This document shows positions 44,400 through 53,760 of a DNA stretch of 64,000 bases, piece by piece. Origin of the DNA: Liriodendron chinense (lineage: Eukaryota > Streptophyta > Magnoliopsida > Magnoliales > Magnoliaceae); assembly GCA_003013855.2 (NCBI GenBank), contig ML058384.1, positions 13,960,176 to 14,024,175 on the forward strand, written 5' to 3'. A program made the translations under genes and the position numbers. Below the pieces are notes generated by a model, which saw nothing but the letters and a program-made list of their open reading frames with translations, was not told the origin of the DNA and searched no databases. How positions within the stretch are numbered: position 1 is the stretch's first letter; the number at the start of each line of letters is the position of its first letter.

Positions 44400-44415
44400 C
44401 CGTACTTCGGTACGG
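44400..44415 (+). other. Hairpin with C(UUCG)G loop in the D LTR
   Basis: CCGTACTTCGGTACGG: a perfect 6-bp stem closed by C-G around a TTCG loop, an exceptionally stable RNA tetraloop. It lies in the likely R/U5 part and is followed by a GGGTGCTTAACC block that resembles conserved U5 sequence of Tat elements. Confidence 0.85.
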
Positions 44416-44780
44416 GCAGCGTGTGGGGTGCTTAACCTCTTCCCACCTTGTAACCGTGATCCCTTACCTCGAATCTCTGGCCGCAGATCAAAAGGAGTCA
44501 TTTTAGAGGAAGGAATCTTCGGATCCCCTTCTCTAACGTTTCTACGGGGTCTAGCCGACTATAGATTCGAAATAACTGGCTAGTGGCAACTCTGGTCTTA
44601 TATAAACTCATTTAAACACATCCAGCTTAAACACGACAACCAAACAAAGCACTCGAGAATGAGGCAAGCCAGTGGCACAAACGGCGATTCGCACTCACAC
44701 ATCCTCTCCTTCTTTTCCTGAAAGGGGAAGGGACGAGAACGTCGTGTGGGGGGAGCGCGAAACGGCGAGGGTCCATAGAA

Positions 44781-44798
44781 TGGCGACTCCACTGGGGA
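44781..44798 (+). other. D primer-binding site
   Basis: TGGCGACTCCACTGGGGA, just after the LTR. Tat/Ogre elements carry this TGGCGACTC-type site, reported to pair with a tRNA-Arg. I did not verify the tRNA identity. Confidence 0.8.
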
Positions 44799-45013
44799 TA
44801 AGCTAGTCCCACTAGTTGTGATCCGACTTGAAAAACAAAATCCTCCCTATACTTGAAAGTCATTAGTCCTCATACAATCTCATCTGCATAGCATTTTACC
44901 CAAAACCCAAAAAAAAAAAAAAAAATCCAAAAACCCAAAAAAAAAGTAGTGCATGCTTCCCACCATTACTCCTCCAAACCAAATCACCCTATCACATCCA
45001 ATACAGAATCGAC
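44799..45013 (+). other. D leader
   Basis: Non-coding, with A-rich stretches at 44908-44945. It runs to the first Met of gag. Confidence 0.6.
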
Positions 45014-47065
45014 ATGGCTCTCCTATTCCCTGCCCTTGAAATATCTGAGGCTTTCTCTCCACAGTTAAACCCGAGAGAATCCATGTCAATTCCTGGCATC
45101 CAAGAGCTACAACAAAGCATGAAGGCCATGCAGGAAATGCTTCTCCGATTCACACAAGCCCAGGTTTCAGCAGCCAGCAATCAAGCTGGTCCAGTTCAAC
45201 AACCTCAACAACCATCTCTTCCGGCCTCCAGTTCATCTCAACCACAACTATCAGGGGGGGCGCAGGACTATCGATACCCTCCTAATGAAGGTCCTCAATC
45301 AGGACAACTCTCGACCTCAGGGCATTTCTTCCAGTATCCTCCTGCAAACATGAGCCATTTTCAGTTACAATCCACAATCAGAACTCCCAGTCAATTCCAA
45401 CAATCTCTCCCCAATGGGAACTCCAACCGATTTCAATATTCTCCTGTGACTGGGATTTCTTCGCAGTCTCTCTTCTCAGCTCCTGTCCGACAAAGTCCCT
45501 ACAATGGGAGTAATTACCAGGCCCAACCTCCTTCAAGCAAGAATTATAAGAGCATCAATGACACCAATTATTATGAAAGAGAGCCATCTCAGTCTTGGCA
45601 AGGGGCAAGATCTCCTTCATCTGGTCCCTCCGAAATAGAGCAACTTCGAGAACAGATGCGAGAGATGAAGAGAAAGTTGCAGAAGCAGCAAGGGGTGGAT
45701 CTTCCATCCACTAAGTTCAGAGATCTTTGTCCATTTCCCGATGCAATGGTACCTCAAGGCTTTCAGGTACCAAAATTTAAAAGATATGATGGGACAGGGT
45801 GTCCTATAGACCACTTGAGATCATTTTGTGGTGAGCTAGATGCTGTGGCAAGCAATGACGGAGCGTTGATCCGTCTGTTTCAAAAGTCCCTGAAAGACGA
45901 TGCCCTAGACTGGTACACATCATTGGACTACCATCGCATCAGGACTTGGGAGCAGCTCTCCCAAGCTTTCATCAACAGGTTCGCATACAATCTTAACATG
46001 GCACCTAGAAGAGCGGACCTCGCAGCTCTCAGGCAAAGAAGTGATGAAACATTGTCAGCTTACGTTGGACGGTGGCTGGCCATGGCCGCTAGAATGAAGA
46101 CTCCCCTCGACGACGAGGAGCAAATCTCCATGATCGTCCACTTGGCTAATCCAAGTATCTCTGGATACCTTGTCTCACATCCATATGCGAACTTCACCCA
46201 ACTCATCTGCGCCGAGGAACAAGTCGAAGTCGGAATAAAGGCTGGGATGATCTCCCCTTGGTGCCCTCAGCAGGCCTCTCCAGTACAACCGATAGTGGAA
46301 GGTGAGCCTACCGGATACGAGAGCGATAATGATAGTGTTCCCATCTCCCATCCAATGGAAGAGGATGATCATGTCGCCTCTACCGAAGGTGCACTATTCC
46401 TCCCTCAGCATGGACAACAGCAGCAGCAGCAACAGCAACAGTCAAGATGGAACTCACAGTTCCCTAATCAAGGTTGGCAAGGGGCACCCCTTACCAGTCT
46501 AGTTTCAGAACCCCTCATCCTGCAAGGGGCATCTCCAGTTGATCCAGTCTTCACAATGCAAGGGGCACCTCCTGCCTATCCAGCTTTCGTAAGCCAAGAA
46601 GAGCCTCCTCTCCAGTTTATTCGTGCCATCGACTCTAGTTTAGAGTTTGAGCCTCTCATCCTGCAAGGGGCACCCTCAATTATTTCAATCCCAGAGCCCA
46701 TCATTATGCAAGGGGCACCTTCAGTTGGTTCATTCTCCACGCCCATTTCTAAGCATGGGTACAATCAGCCCATCTCAGTCAACCAAGGAGACAATCTCCC
46801 TAGCATCGGCAAAACAAGGGCATGGTCTGCTCAGTTTGAGCCAAGGGCAAATCCTACCCATCTCAGCATCAATCAACCAGGGGCACAACCTACCTGTCTC
46901 AACAATAGTCAGTCAGGGGCACAGCTTGCCCACTCCAACTTACCAGGGGTAAAGCCTACCCATCTCTCCATCAAGCAACCAGGGGCACAACTTGCCCTCC
47001 ACACCTGTCTATTCGGCTTCTACTTCAGCCATCATCCTCCAAGGAGAAGACCCTTCCTTGGATAG
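45014..47065 (+). CDS. gag: D Gag, open for 683 codons
   Basis: The N terminus has MSIPGIQELQQSMKAMQEML (about 24-43, likely a coiled helix), then a Gln/Ser/Pro-rich region to about 205 and a charged helix EIEQLREQMREMKRKLQKQQ (about 207-226). The capsid domain (about 235-420) holds LCPFPDAMVPQGFQVPKFKR, YDGTGCPIDHLRSFCGELDA, LFQKSLKDDALDWYTSLD, TWEQLSQAFINRFAYNL and LAALRQRSDETLSAYVGRWL. A Gln run (QQQQQQQQ, about 475) and repeated QGAP units follow (about 490-580). After about 46850 this frame reads the QGHNLP repeat out of frame, so the last 70 or so residues are probably not native. No stop breaks the capsid part. Confidence 0.85.
   Translation: MALLFPALEISEAFSPQLNPRESMSIPGIQELQQSMKAMQEMLLRFTQAQVSAASNQAGPVQQPQQPSLPASSSSQPQLSGGAQDYRYPPNEGPQSGQLSTSGHFFQYPPANMSHFQLQSTIRTPSQFQQSLPNGNSNRFQYSPVTGISSQSLFSAPVRQSPYNGSNYQAQPPSSKNYKSINDTNYYEREPSQSWQGARSPSSGPSEIEQLREQMREMKRKLQKQQGVDLPSTKFRDLCPFPDAMVPQGFQVPKFKRYDGTGCPIDHLRSFCGELDAVASNDGALIRLFQKSLKDDALDWYTSLDYHRIRTWEQLSQAFINRFAYNLNMAPRRADLAALRQRSDETLSAYVGRWLAMAARMKTPLDDEEQISMIVHLANPSISGYLVSHPYANFTQLICAEEQVEVGIKAGMISPWCPQQASPVQPIVEGEPTGYESDNDSVPISHPMEEDDHVASTEGALFLPQHGQQQQQQQQQSRWNSQFPNQGWQGAPLTSLVSEPLILQGASPVDPVFTMQGAPPAYPAFVSQEEPPLQFIRAIDSSLEFEPLILQGAPSIISIPEPIIMQGAPSVGSFSTPISKHGYNQPISVNQGDNLPSIGKTRAWSAQFEPRANPTHLSINQPGAQPTCLNNSQSGAQLAHSNLPGVKPTHLSIKQPGAQLALHTCLFGFYFSHHPPRRRPFLG
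46850..46995 (+). repeat. D QGHNLP coding repeat, five units
   Basis: In the frame of the downstream protease remnant the units read SQGQILPIS, NQGHNLPVS, SQGHSLPTP, YQG-stop-SLPIS and NQGHNLP, spaced about 33-36 bp. In the gag frame the same DNA reads QPGAQPTH-type units. It matches the B repeat at 32285-32412. Confidence 0.85.
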
Positions 47066-47960
47066 CATGCCACATGCCCTAGCAGAATTGGGCCCCAGCT
47101 TCAATTATGTGGCCACTATCGAGGAGGTCGAAGGGGAGATTGATGTCCAGGTTCTGATCAATCCAAAAACATCAACCATCACTCTCCAAGTCTTGGACAT
47201 CTCAGCTTCATTCCATCTCCTTTCCGATCGGACCTGGTTTCACAAAATCGGTGCCATCTCTTCAAATCTTCACCAAAGGGTCAAGCACATCTTCGGAGAT
47301 AGGGCGATCACCATCATTACCGATCCTGGACAATTTCCAATGGTAGAAGCATCCAACCTTCGAGAGCCTACCATCCCAGCCATGGACATACAACGCTCTA
47401 ATGGGGAGGTCTCATACCATCACAATGCAAATTACTTCCCTCGCGCATGTCCCATCGGATCGAACTATGTCTTCCTCCCTGCCGAGCGTCAAACCTTCTA
47501 CTATCAACTCGAATATCAAGACTCAACCCGAATCATGGGAGTTCAAGAGAATGTGGATAGAGAAAGACTGCGATATCGGCCTAATCAGATTAGGAAACCA
47601 AAGCATAGAAGTATCAGAAGAAGACGGGGTCATCAAGAAGAAGGGAACCTCTGCATCTGCACACCAATCCAGTTTATCAATGCAGGGATTATCTATCCTG
47701 ATGATGGACTGGATTCCACCTTCGATGATCAAGCGAGCAGATTGAGTCTGATAGAGTTGCCCAAAGAAGACTCAAGCAAGGGGCAGGAATTTCCCCCGAT
47801 CGACTAGACTGCCGTCCTGGTCCCACCTCAACCAGATGAACCCGAAGAGCTGCAATACACTGGGGATGAGCTAGGAGAAATCGCATCCGACACTGACTCG
47901 GAGCCCAATTCCAGATCTACCATGACGTTTGGGCACAACGATGAGGGTTGGCCTACTGAT
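46996..47960 (+). pseudogene. pol: D protease C-terminal half and linker
   Basis: The frame is open to a TAG at 47805-47807. EGEIDVQVLINPKTSTITLQ, VLDISASFHLLSDRTWFHKI align with the C-terminal half of the B protease (GEVDIEIQIGP, ILDISASFNMLLRRPWLHK). The N-terminal half with the catalytic Asp is absent, and the QGHNLP repeat stands in its place. The linker follows (LHQRVKHIFGDRAITII, FLPAERQTFYYQLEYQ, CICTPIQFINAG). After the stop the frame continues with EPEELQYTGDELGEIASDTD, matching B upstream of the acidic region. Confidence 0.8.
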
Positions 47961-48300
47961 CCCTCTGGCCCTGCCTCTTGAGGGGAAGGAGTGCAGGGCA
48001 GTAACAGGTTTGTAGTCCCCATGACGGCACAATAAAAGCCGACAGTGCTCGGTTCCTCGAGCCGAATCAGGCAACACCTGGCTCACATCACCGTCTTGCT
48101 CAGGTCCTTTACAAAAAAAAATTCAAAAAAAAAATCAGAAGATTTAAAAACCCAAAACACCAAATATTTCAAAATTTAAAAAAAAAAAAATTCAAATTTT
48201 CACAAAGTCGAAAAGTTCAAAAAAATCCAGATATTCACAAAATTCCAAAAAAATCAGAAAATCTTTGAAAGCAAAAAAAAAAATATTAATTAGAAATCTT
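47961..48300 (+). other. Non-coding A-rich spacer in D
   Basis: After a stop at about 47980 the sequence becomes A-rich with AAATTCAAAAAAA-like repeats (48110-48280). No feature is supported. Confidence 0.5.
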
Positions 48301-48655
48301 TTTTAATAATGTGTCAAGTCTGTCTGTCAAAGCACTTGAGTATGAAGTTGATTCATGTGATTTCGATCTAGAGTTGGACTTCAAACTCAGGGGTCTGGAT
48401 AGAGCCAATAATGAGGAAAATGATGAGCTGACTCCCAAACTTAGAGGGTCTCCTCGAAAGTTCGAATCAAAAGCCGATGTCATCTTAAAGAAAAGTTTCA
48501 AAATTATAAACCTAAGATCTCCTGAGACCCATAAGGAAGTGTGCATTGAGAATCCTTGTCCCCGAAAAATAAGCAGATAATGATCGAATTTTTGAAGTCA
48601 TGACTTCCCAATCTTGTGTCCTATGAAGACTTATCGATCAAAAACTCATCAAGCC
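48301..48655 (+). pseudogene. pol: D acidic region and start of the pre-RT segment
   Basis: ALEYEVDSCDFDLELDFKLR and PRKFESKADVI match B. PETHKEVCIENPCPRK, then stops, RMIEFLK and LVSYEDLS correspond to B LLPPEMKQRMIEFLAPRL and YEDMLGLDEE. Homology to the reverse transcriptase side ends near 48640. Confidence 0.75.
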
Positions 48656-49330
48656 TATCAAGAAGATGCTGCGAAGACTATGCTTGCATTTCATGCTGGA
48701 GTGTGCGACTTGACGAATGATCGAAGAAACCTCACGGCTCGATGAAGACAGATTGTTGCCAACATGTCAGAAAGCACTTCAAGTGTCAGCAACATGCACA
48801 TTGGATCCATGTGTGTGCTTCAAAATTTTACAACCTGATAATGCTCCAGCTATTCCCTGTACGAGGTATCTACATCGGCATCATCTAGCGATCATACGCA
48901 TATACTTGTGGCAGTTGATTACAGCACAAAGTGGATAGAGGTAATATTCTGATCTCGCACGATAATTCTCATGAATAATGACATCATCAATTGTTAAGGG
49001 TTCCCACATGCTATCAACATTGGCAATGGGATGTCCTTCGAAATCTAAGGATGAAGGAGTTCCTCGAGAAGCTTAAAATCAAAAGACAGACCTACAAGTT
49101 CGAGTCAAAATCATGTCACCGTGAGTGCTAACGAAGAATGAAGCCGAAGAATGAAAAGTCATATGGGTTTACAACAAGCACTGCTACATCTATCAGACTC
49201 AAGGGGCAAGCCCCGAGAATCGGAGAAGTTCTTCTGGGAGACACCGTTCGACTCACCAACATGAGGGGTAAGGATCTTCCAGAGCCAATCAACGCCGACA
49301 ACGTGAAAATCTCTCACAGGTAAGTCAATC
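48656..49330 (+). pseudogene. pol: D integrase remnant fused to the deletion point
   Basis: It begins with FHAGVCDLTND, equivalent to B IHEGICGPHMNE, then MKTDCCQHVRKHFKCQQHAH (B: METDCCQHVRKCFKC). DHTHILVAVDYSTKWIEVI matches the integrase core (B: HEYILVVVDYFKWVEA). KEFLEKLKIKRQTYK matches B DDFLSKFKIQRHRSS. The C-terminal block LGDTVRLTNMRGKDLPEPIN, ADNVK (open frame 49138-49323) is the Tat integrase end. Stops and frame changes occur throughout; no reverse transcriptase or RNase H lies between this and the acidic region. Confidence 0.8.
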
Positions 49331-49800
49331 CAACCTTATCAAGAGTTACATTAGTAGAGCTGAAGTCAAGAGGTCAAGGCTTAGACCTCTGAGAATCCCT
49401 TCCCGTTCACCAATAAGTGTTCCAAATAAAGGGTTCAAAAGTATAAAAAAAAAAAAGAAGAGAAAAAAAAAGAATAGAGAAAAAAAAAGGGGGGGTTAAA
49501 AAAAAAAGGGGGGCACACAACCCCAAAAAAAAAGAGAAGAAGAAGAAGAAAGAAAGAAAGAAAGAAAGAAAGAGAAAAAAAATCGACCCAAAAGAAACAC
49601 ATCTATCCATCCATCCACCTCAGAAGGGTTTGTAGCTAAGGCCGACAGCTCTGCCATTGAAACTTAAGATAAGGGCCGAAAGGTTGCCATCGGCCGGCAA
49701 CGACGGATTCCTGACCTCTGGGCGCCGCAGTTAGTTATCCAAAAAAAAAAAAAAAAAAAAAGAGAAACAAAGCAAAAGAAAAAGAGATGTGTGCCTAAAA
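49331..49800 (+). other. Start of the D 3' region, A-rich
   Basis: Long A-rich, GA-rich and GAAA-repeat stretches (49441-49580) and an A tract (49740-49761). No gene is seen. Confidence 0.6.
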
Positions 49801-49808
49801 AAAGAGGG

Positions 49809-50020
49809 CAGAGTGAAAACCCAAAAGGGCGCTCTGAGTAAAAACAGTGGGCACACAGCGGACTTAGTGAAAACCCGAAAGGGCGTTGAGGGTAAAAACA
49901 GCATAGCAGCCAAGGGGCAGGCAAGATCAAATACCCGGGACGTGGTGAAAACCCGAAAGGGCGCCACGGGCAACAATGACGGGCAAGCCGAACGCAGCGA
50001 AAACCCGAAAGGGCGTTGCG
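49809..50020 (+). repeat. Four hairpin units with GAAAACCCGAAAGGGCG loop
   Basis: The loop core (CCCAAAAGGG in unit 1, CCCGAAAGGG in the others) is constant while the outer 5-bp stems differ but pair. They are CAGAG/CTCTG (49809-49813, 49832-49836), CTTAG/TTGAG (49863-49867, 49886-49890, with G-U pairs), CGTGG/CCACG (49941-49945, 49964-49968) and CGCAG/TTGCG (49993-49997, 50016-50020, one G-U). Units start 54, 78 and 52 bp apart. The open frame across the units is a by-product. Confidence 0.9.
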
Positions 50021-50446
50021 GGTAATAATGGCTAAGAAAAGAAAAGGAAAAAAAAGAAAAAAAAAGGCAGGTGCATGAGAGATCCAAGCAACATGAAGAT
50101 TCAATGAAAGCAAGGATGCCGGCTATGAGTCAAGAATTCTTTCAAGATCTGCCCAAATTATAGGGGCAAGATACCATTGTACATTATCTTAAGGGGACCA
50201 GGACCCTTGGTGAATAATTAAGAAAATCGAGTATGACATCAGGCTGAGTCAAATATTCTGATTCCTACATCTAAAAACACAAGTCCAAATCACACACAGA
50301 CAGATAAGCACTTGGCACAAATTTTCATTTCATGCATGATTTGCATACATATATTTAAAAAAAATCATTTTTTTCTTGTTCATATATATGCAAAAAAAAA
50401 AAAAAAAAAACTTACAGGGCTTTCAAAATAAACATCCCCAGCCAAC
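50021..50446 (+). other. Non-coding spacer in the D 3' region
   Basis: A-rich stretches at 50040-50066 and 50389-50410 with unique sequence between them. No feature is supported. Confidence 0.5.
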
Positions 50447-51010
50447 TTATGGAGTGCATCGTACAAGCGTCTTTCTCTCGATCATTCCTTCCAGAAGGTA
50501 AGTATCTCTCTTCCTGCTTTGATGCTTCAATCCTTTTACTAAAGTGTTTTCTCTCCTCACAGGTATTAGAAGGCAATCTAAGATCAGCCCATCTATGTCC
50601 ATCATAGCCCCATCACCGCCATCAATCACATCATCCATGTGGCCCATACTCAAAGGATGCATAGCCTCACCTATGTCCCATCTCCTCATCCCATCCATAC
50701 CATCCATTTCTCCCATAATCAAGGCCTCATTCAAATCTAAAATTCCAGCATGGCTGCCATTAATGGGGCCATTCAAAGCTCCACCAACCACCATCCCTAA
50801 ATCCCCATCAATGCCCTCATTCAATGCTCCATCTCCACCATCCATTAAAGAAAACCCTCCATCATTAAAGCCTTCAACACTTTCTGAAGTGTGGGACCCA
50901 CCATGGACAGCCCCCACAGCCCTTAAATCTTCACCATCCATTACTTGAGAAAGGACAAACCAAGAAGAGGACAAAAAGAGAATGAAAGAAGAGACAAGGA
51001 AAAAATTCAT
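50447..51010 (-). CDS. Hypothetical secreted-type protein antisense to D
   Basis: 187 codons, not recognised. The N terminus looks like a signal peptide: MNFFLVSSFILFLSSSWFVL then SQ, a short hydrophobic stretch with a plausible cleavage site. The rest is rich in Gly, Asp and Met (NDGGFSLMDGGDGALNEGID, MGEMDGMDGMRRWD) and ends in a basic stretch (KHQSRKRDTY). The plus strand of the same DNA is also open (50544-50948, Ser/Pro-rich) with possible splice sites upstream (GTAAGT at 50498, CACAG ending at 50562). Low-complexity CCATCCAT-type DNA can open both strands, so either may be accidental. Antisense frames 3' of pol are known in some Tat-lineage elements such as Grande. Confidence 0.35.
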   Translation of the reverse strand: MNFFLVSSFILFLSSSWFVLSQVMDGEDLRAVGAVHGGSHTSESVEGFNDGGFSLMDGGDGALNEGIDGDLGMVVGGALNGPINGSHAGILDLNEALIMGEMDGMDGMRRWDIGEAMHPLSMGHMDDVIDGGDGAMMDIDGLILDCLLIPVRRENTLVKGLKHQSRKRDTYLLEGMIERKTLVRCTP

Positions 51011-51740
51011 GGCTGGATCGAAAAGTCAGGTACAGGGATGAAGGAGACAGCGACCAGGGGAATGTTCTCACTGTCCGAACCAGAGCCAACCTAGGCCCCA
51101 CAAGAGGCGAGCCTTAGGAGGCCTGCTGTGGGCCGCCCGTATGGACGCACTTCCTCTCTCTCCACGGGATTGGCTCCATGGTCGTTGGTAGGTGAGGCTG
51201 ACAGTTCACATCAGCAGATGGCACCCTGAGGACCGCCCAAGGCCCCAATCCACTCCAGATTTCATTTGAGGTTGATCAGAAACATTTGGAAGGTACCACA
51301 CCTATCCAATCAGGAAGTCATGTGGCCAACATGGGCCTGATCAAGTCAAAGAGAAGGAAAATTGATCAAGAGGGGCCCACAAGCAATCTAAGCCACTCAA
51401 AGGCTAGATCATCATGATCTAAACCATGAAAAAGCTCACAGGAGTCACCAAATAGCAAGATCAAGGGTTTGATCATCAAGAAAGAGGACCAGAGTCCAAG
51501 ATCTGATCATCAAGAGGGCCCACAAGGCTGAAAAGAGCAATCTGAGCCGTTCAAGTCATCATTTGCTATGAAAAGCCTTCTTAGCCCCAAAAAACATCAA
51601 GGATAAGTGCTTCAAAGCAAAGCTGAAGTCTGGAAAGGGCCCACAGGGCCAAATCAAGCAATTCGGACCACTAAAATCACAGTCAGCCCCATCAGAAGCC
51701 AAATAAAGCAAGGTAAGTATGCCTAACCCCAAAATTTGGG
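51011..51740 (+). other. Non-coding stretch of D before the 160-bp repeats
   Basis: No gene. AAGAGGGGCCCACAAG-like phrases recur near 51360, 51510 and 51640, suggesting very diverged tandem units of about 140 bp. Confidence 0.45.
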
Positions 51741-52870
51741 TCTGAAGACCTTAAACTACGTCGGGATCAAGATCCTGAGGGACTTTTTAAATAAAAACCG
51801 GTAGCAGTCTTGACCACTCGGATCAAGATCCGCTGACACCGGACACTTTCCAAAAAATAAAAAAATAAAAAAAAATGTGTTGCCATGTTTTGTACGGTAT
51901 TTTGGGTCCGAAGACCTTAAACTATGTCGGGATCAAGATCCCGAGGGACTTTCAATAAAAGCCGGCATCGGTTTAAATCAAATCAAGATCTGACGACCCC
52001 GGACATTTTCTGAAAAAAAAAAAAATACACATATACACATCTCTTATACAGTTTTTGGGTCCGAAGACCTTAAACTACGTCGGGATCAAGATCCCGAGGG
52101 ACTTTCAATAAAAACCGGCATCAGTCTGGATCGAATCAAGATCCGCTGACACCAGACATTTTCCAAAAAAAAAACAAAAAAATATGTTTTCCCTGTTTTG
52201 TACAGTTTTATGGTCCGAAGACCTTAAACTACGTTGGGATCAATATCCCGAGGGACTTTCAATAAAAACCGGCATCGGTCTTCATCAAGATCTGATGACT
52301 CCGGACATTTTCTAAAAAACCAAAAAAAATGTGTGATTTCCAGCATCGCTTGTACATGTTTTCGGTCCGAAGACCTTAAACTACGTCGGGAACAAAATCC
52401 CGAGAGATTTCCAATAAAAACCAGTGTTGATCTTGACCGCTCAAATTAAGATTTAACAGCCTGGAACATTTTTTGAAAAATCACAAAAAAGAATGCACTT
52501 TCAGCATATACATAAAGTTTTTTTTTTGGGTCCGAAGACCTTAAACTACGTCGGGATCAACATCCCGAGAGATTTTTAATAAAAACCGGCATTGATCCCA
52601 GCCATTCAAGACAGGATCTGATGACCCGGATCATTTCCAAAATACCAAAAAGATTTTTTTAAGTTTTCCATAAAAACCAGTATCAATCTCAACCACTTGA
52701 TTTGAACTCTGGAACCTTTTCAAAAACTAAAATAAAAATAAATAAAATAAAAAAATAAAAAATAAAAAATAAAAATTTCACCATCAATTTCAACTGCACA
52801 AATTCATCTCCAGCGGTCCGAATACCTAAAACTACACTGGGATTAACTTCTCGGGGGCTTTCTTTCCTAA
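51735..52870 (+). repeat. Tandem array of about 150-165-bp units with a conserved palindrome
   Basis: The anchor GGTCCGAAGACCTTAAACTA (or a near variant) has its GAAGACC at 51744, 51910, 52073, 52217, 52369 and 52534, with a degraded copy at 52820 and a headless copy near 52670. Each unit has the dyad CGGGATCAAGATCCCG or a variant, an AATAAAAACCGG block and an A-rich tail. Confidence 0.92.
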
Positions 52871-53410
52871 CCTGTTCCAGACATGGCTGACACTTGTTCG
52901 TATGGGTGTCTGGAATCTTTTAAACAGGTAAGGGCTGAGGTGGACAGAACTCCGCAATCCTGTTCGTGTTGAACGCACCGTGATAGACAACCTTGATTTG
53001 GAGGTCGCTGTTGAATCTGACGGATGTTCCCTGTTCCTAAAACTCATGAAGGGGATTAAGGCTGTTGGGAGGTGGAGCGCACCCTCACGGAATTGTGAGC
53101 AACGTAAGGCCCCAAACTGGATTGACTAATGGAAATGTGAGGATGTGGCTCATTTTGTGGCCGAAGGAGTCCGTCGGACGATACGTGGTCTATGTGCATT
53201 GCACATGAGGAACAGGCAACTTTGTGGGTGTGTTGACTGAAAACCCTCAAAATCTCCTCATTCGAAGATGTAAAACTACGGCACTTAACTGTGTGAGACT
53301 CGTCTTGCTCGCTGACGTAAAGTGGATCGGGTGCCTTACCAGCAGTAGAAGCTGGAAGTGGATGAAAATTCCATACTTTTCCCTGCATTTAAGAAAAATC
53401 AGAAAAATAC
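52871..53410 (+). other. Non-coding D sequence
   Basis: No gene is supported. Short open frames on both strands lack domains. Confidence 0.4.
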
Positions 53411-53414
53411 AAAA

Positions 53415-53760
53415 ATATTGCAAAATCACCTCTTCAAAAATCACAAAAATATTTCCCTTGCTTTCAAATCAAATATTTGCAAAAATCACAAAAAAATATG
53501 TCCCTTGCTTTCAAATCAAATATTTACAAAAATCACAAAAAATATGTCCCTTGCTTTCAAATCAAATATTTGCAAAAATCATAAAAAATATTTCCCTTGC
53601 TTTCAAATCAAATATTTGTAAAAATTACAAAAAATATTTCCCTTGCTTTCAAATCAAATATTTGTAAAAATCACAAAAAATATTTCCCTTGCTTTCAAGT
53701 CAAATATTTTCAAAAATCACAAAAATATTTCCTTTGTTTTCAATAACCGACCTCTATCCT
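53415..53760 (+). repeat. 46-bp tandem repeat, about seven copies
   Basis: The unit contains CCCTTGCTTTCAAATCAAAT and a TTGCAAAAATCACAAAAA stretch. CCTTG (CTTTG in the last) ends at 53460, 53507, 53553, 53599, 53645, 53691 and 53736, giving periods of 45-47 bp. Confidence 0.95.

Larger units (their letters stand above)
43103..44777 (+). repeat. D 5' LTR (about 1.68 kb, right end approximate)
   Basis: It starts TGTAGACACCCC, typical of Tat/Ogre LTRs. It contains a 13-bp minisatellite (43322-43490), a TATA box, a triplicated 143-bp unit (43903-44340), a UUCG-loop hairpin (44400-44415) followed by GGGTGCTTAACCTCTTCCC-like sequence, and it ends near GCGAGGGTCCATAG before the primer site. The exact 3' end is uncertain by a few bases. 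Confidence 0.8.

Noticed and set aside
45014..45700. Gln-rich N terminus of D Gag as a host transcription factor
   Set aside because: It is continuous with a clear Tat capsid domain and lies just after an LTR and primer site.
49789..50025. Open frame of 78 codons across the hairpin array
   Set aside because: Its repeated Lys-Thr-Arg-Lys-Gly text is a by-product of the repeated DNA; no domain.
50544..50948. Ser/Pro-rich plus-strand frame with splice-like signals as a host exon
   Set aside because: Low-complexity CCATCC DNA opens both strands, the putative intron is only 65 nt, and no known domain is seen; kept only as an alternative reading of the antisense frame.
51735..53760. Regular repeats that might suggest a CRISPR array
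   Set aside because: Plant retroelement context, no unique spacers of constant length, no cas genes; these are tandem repeats.
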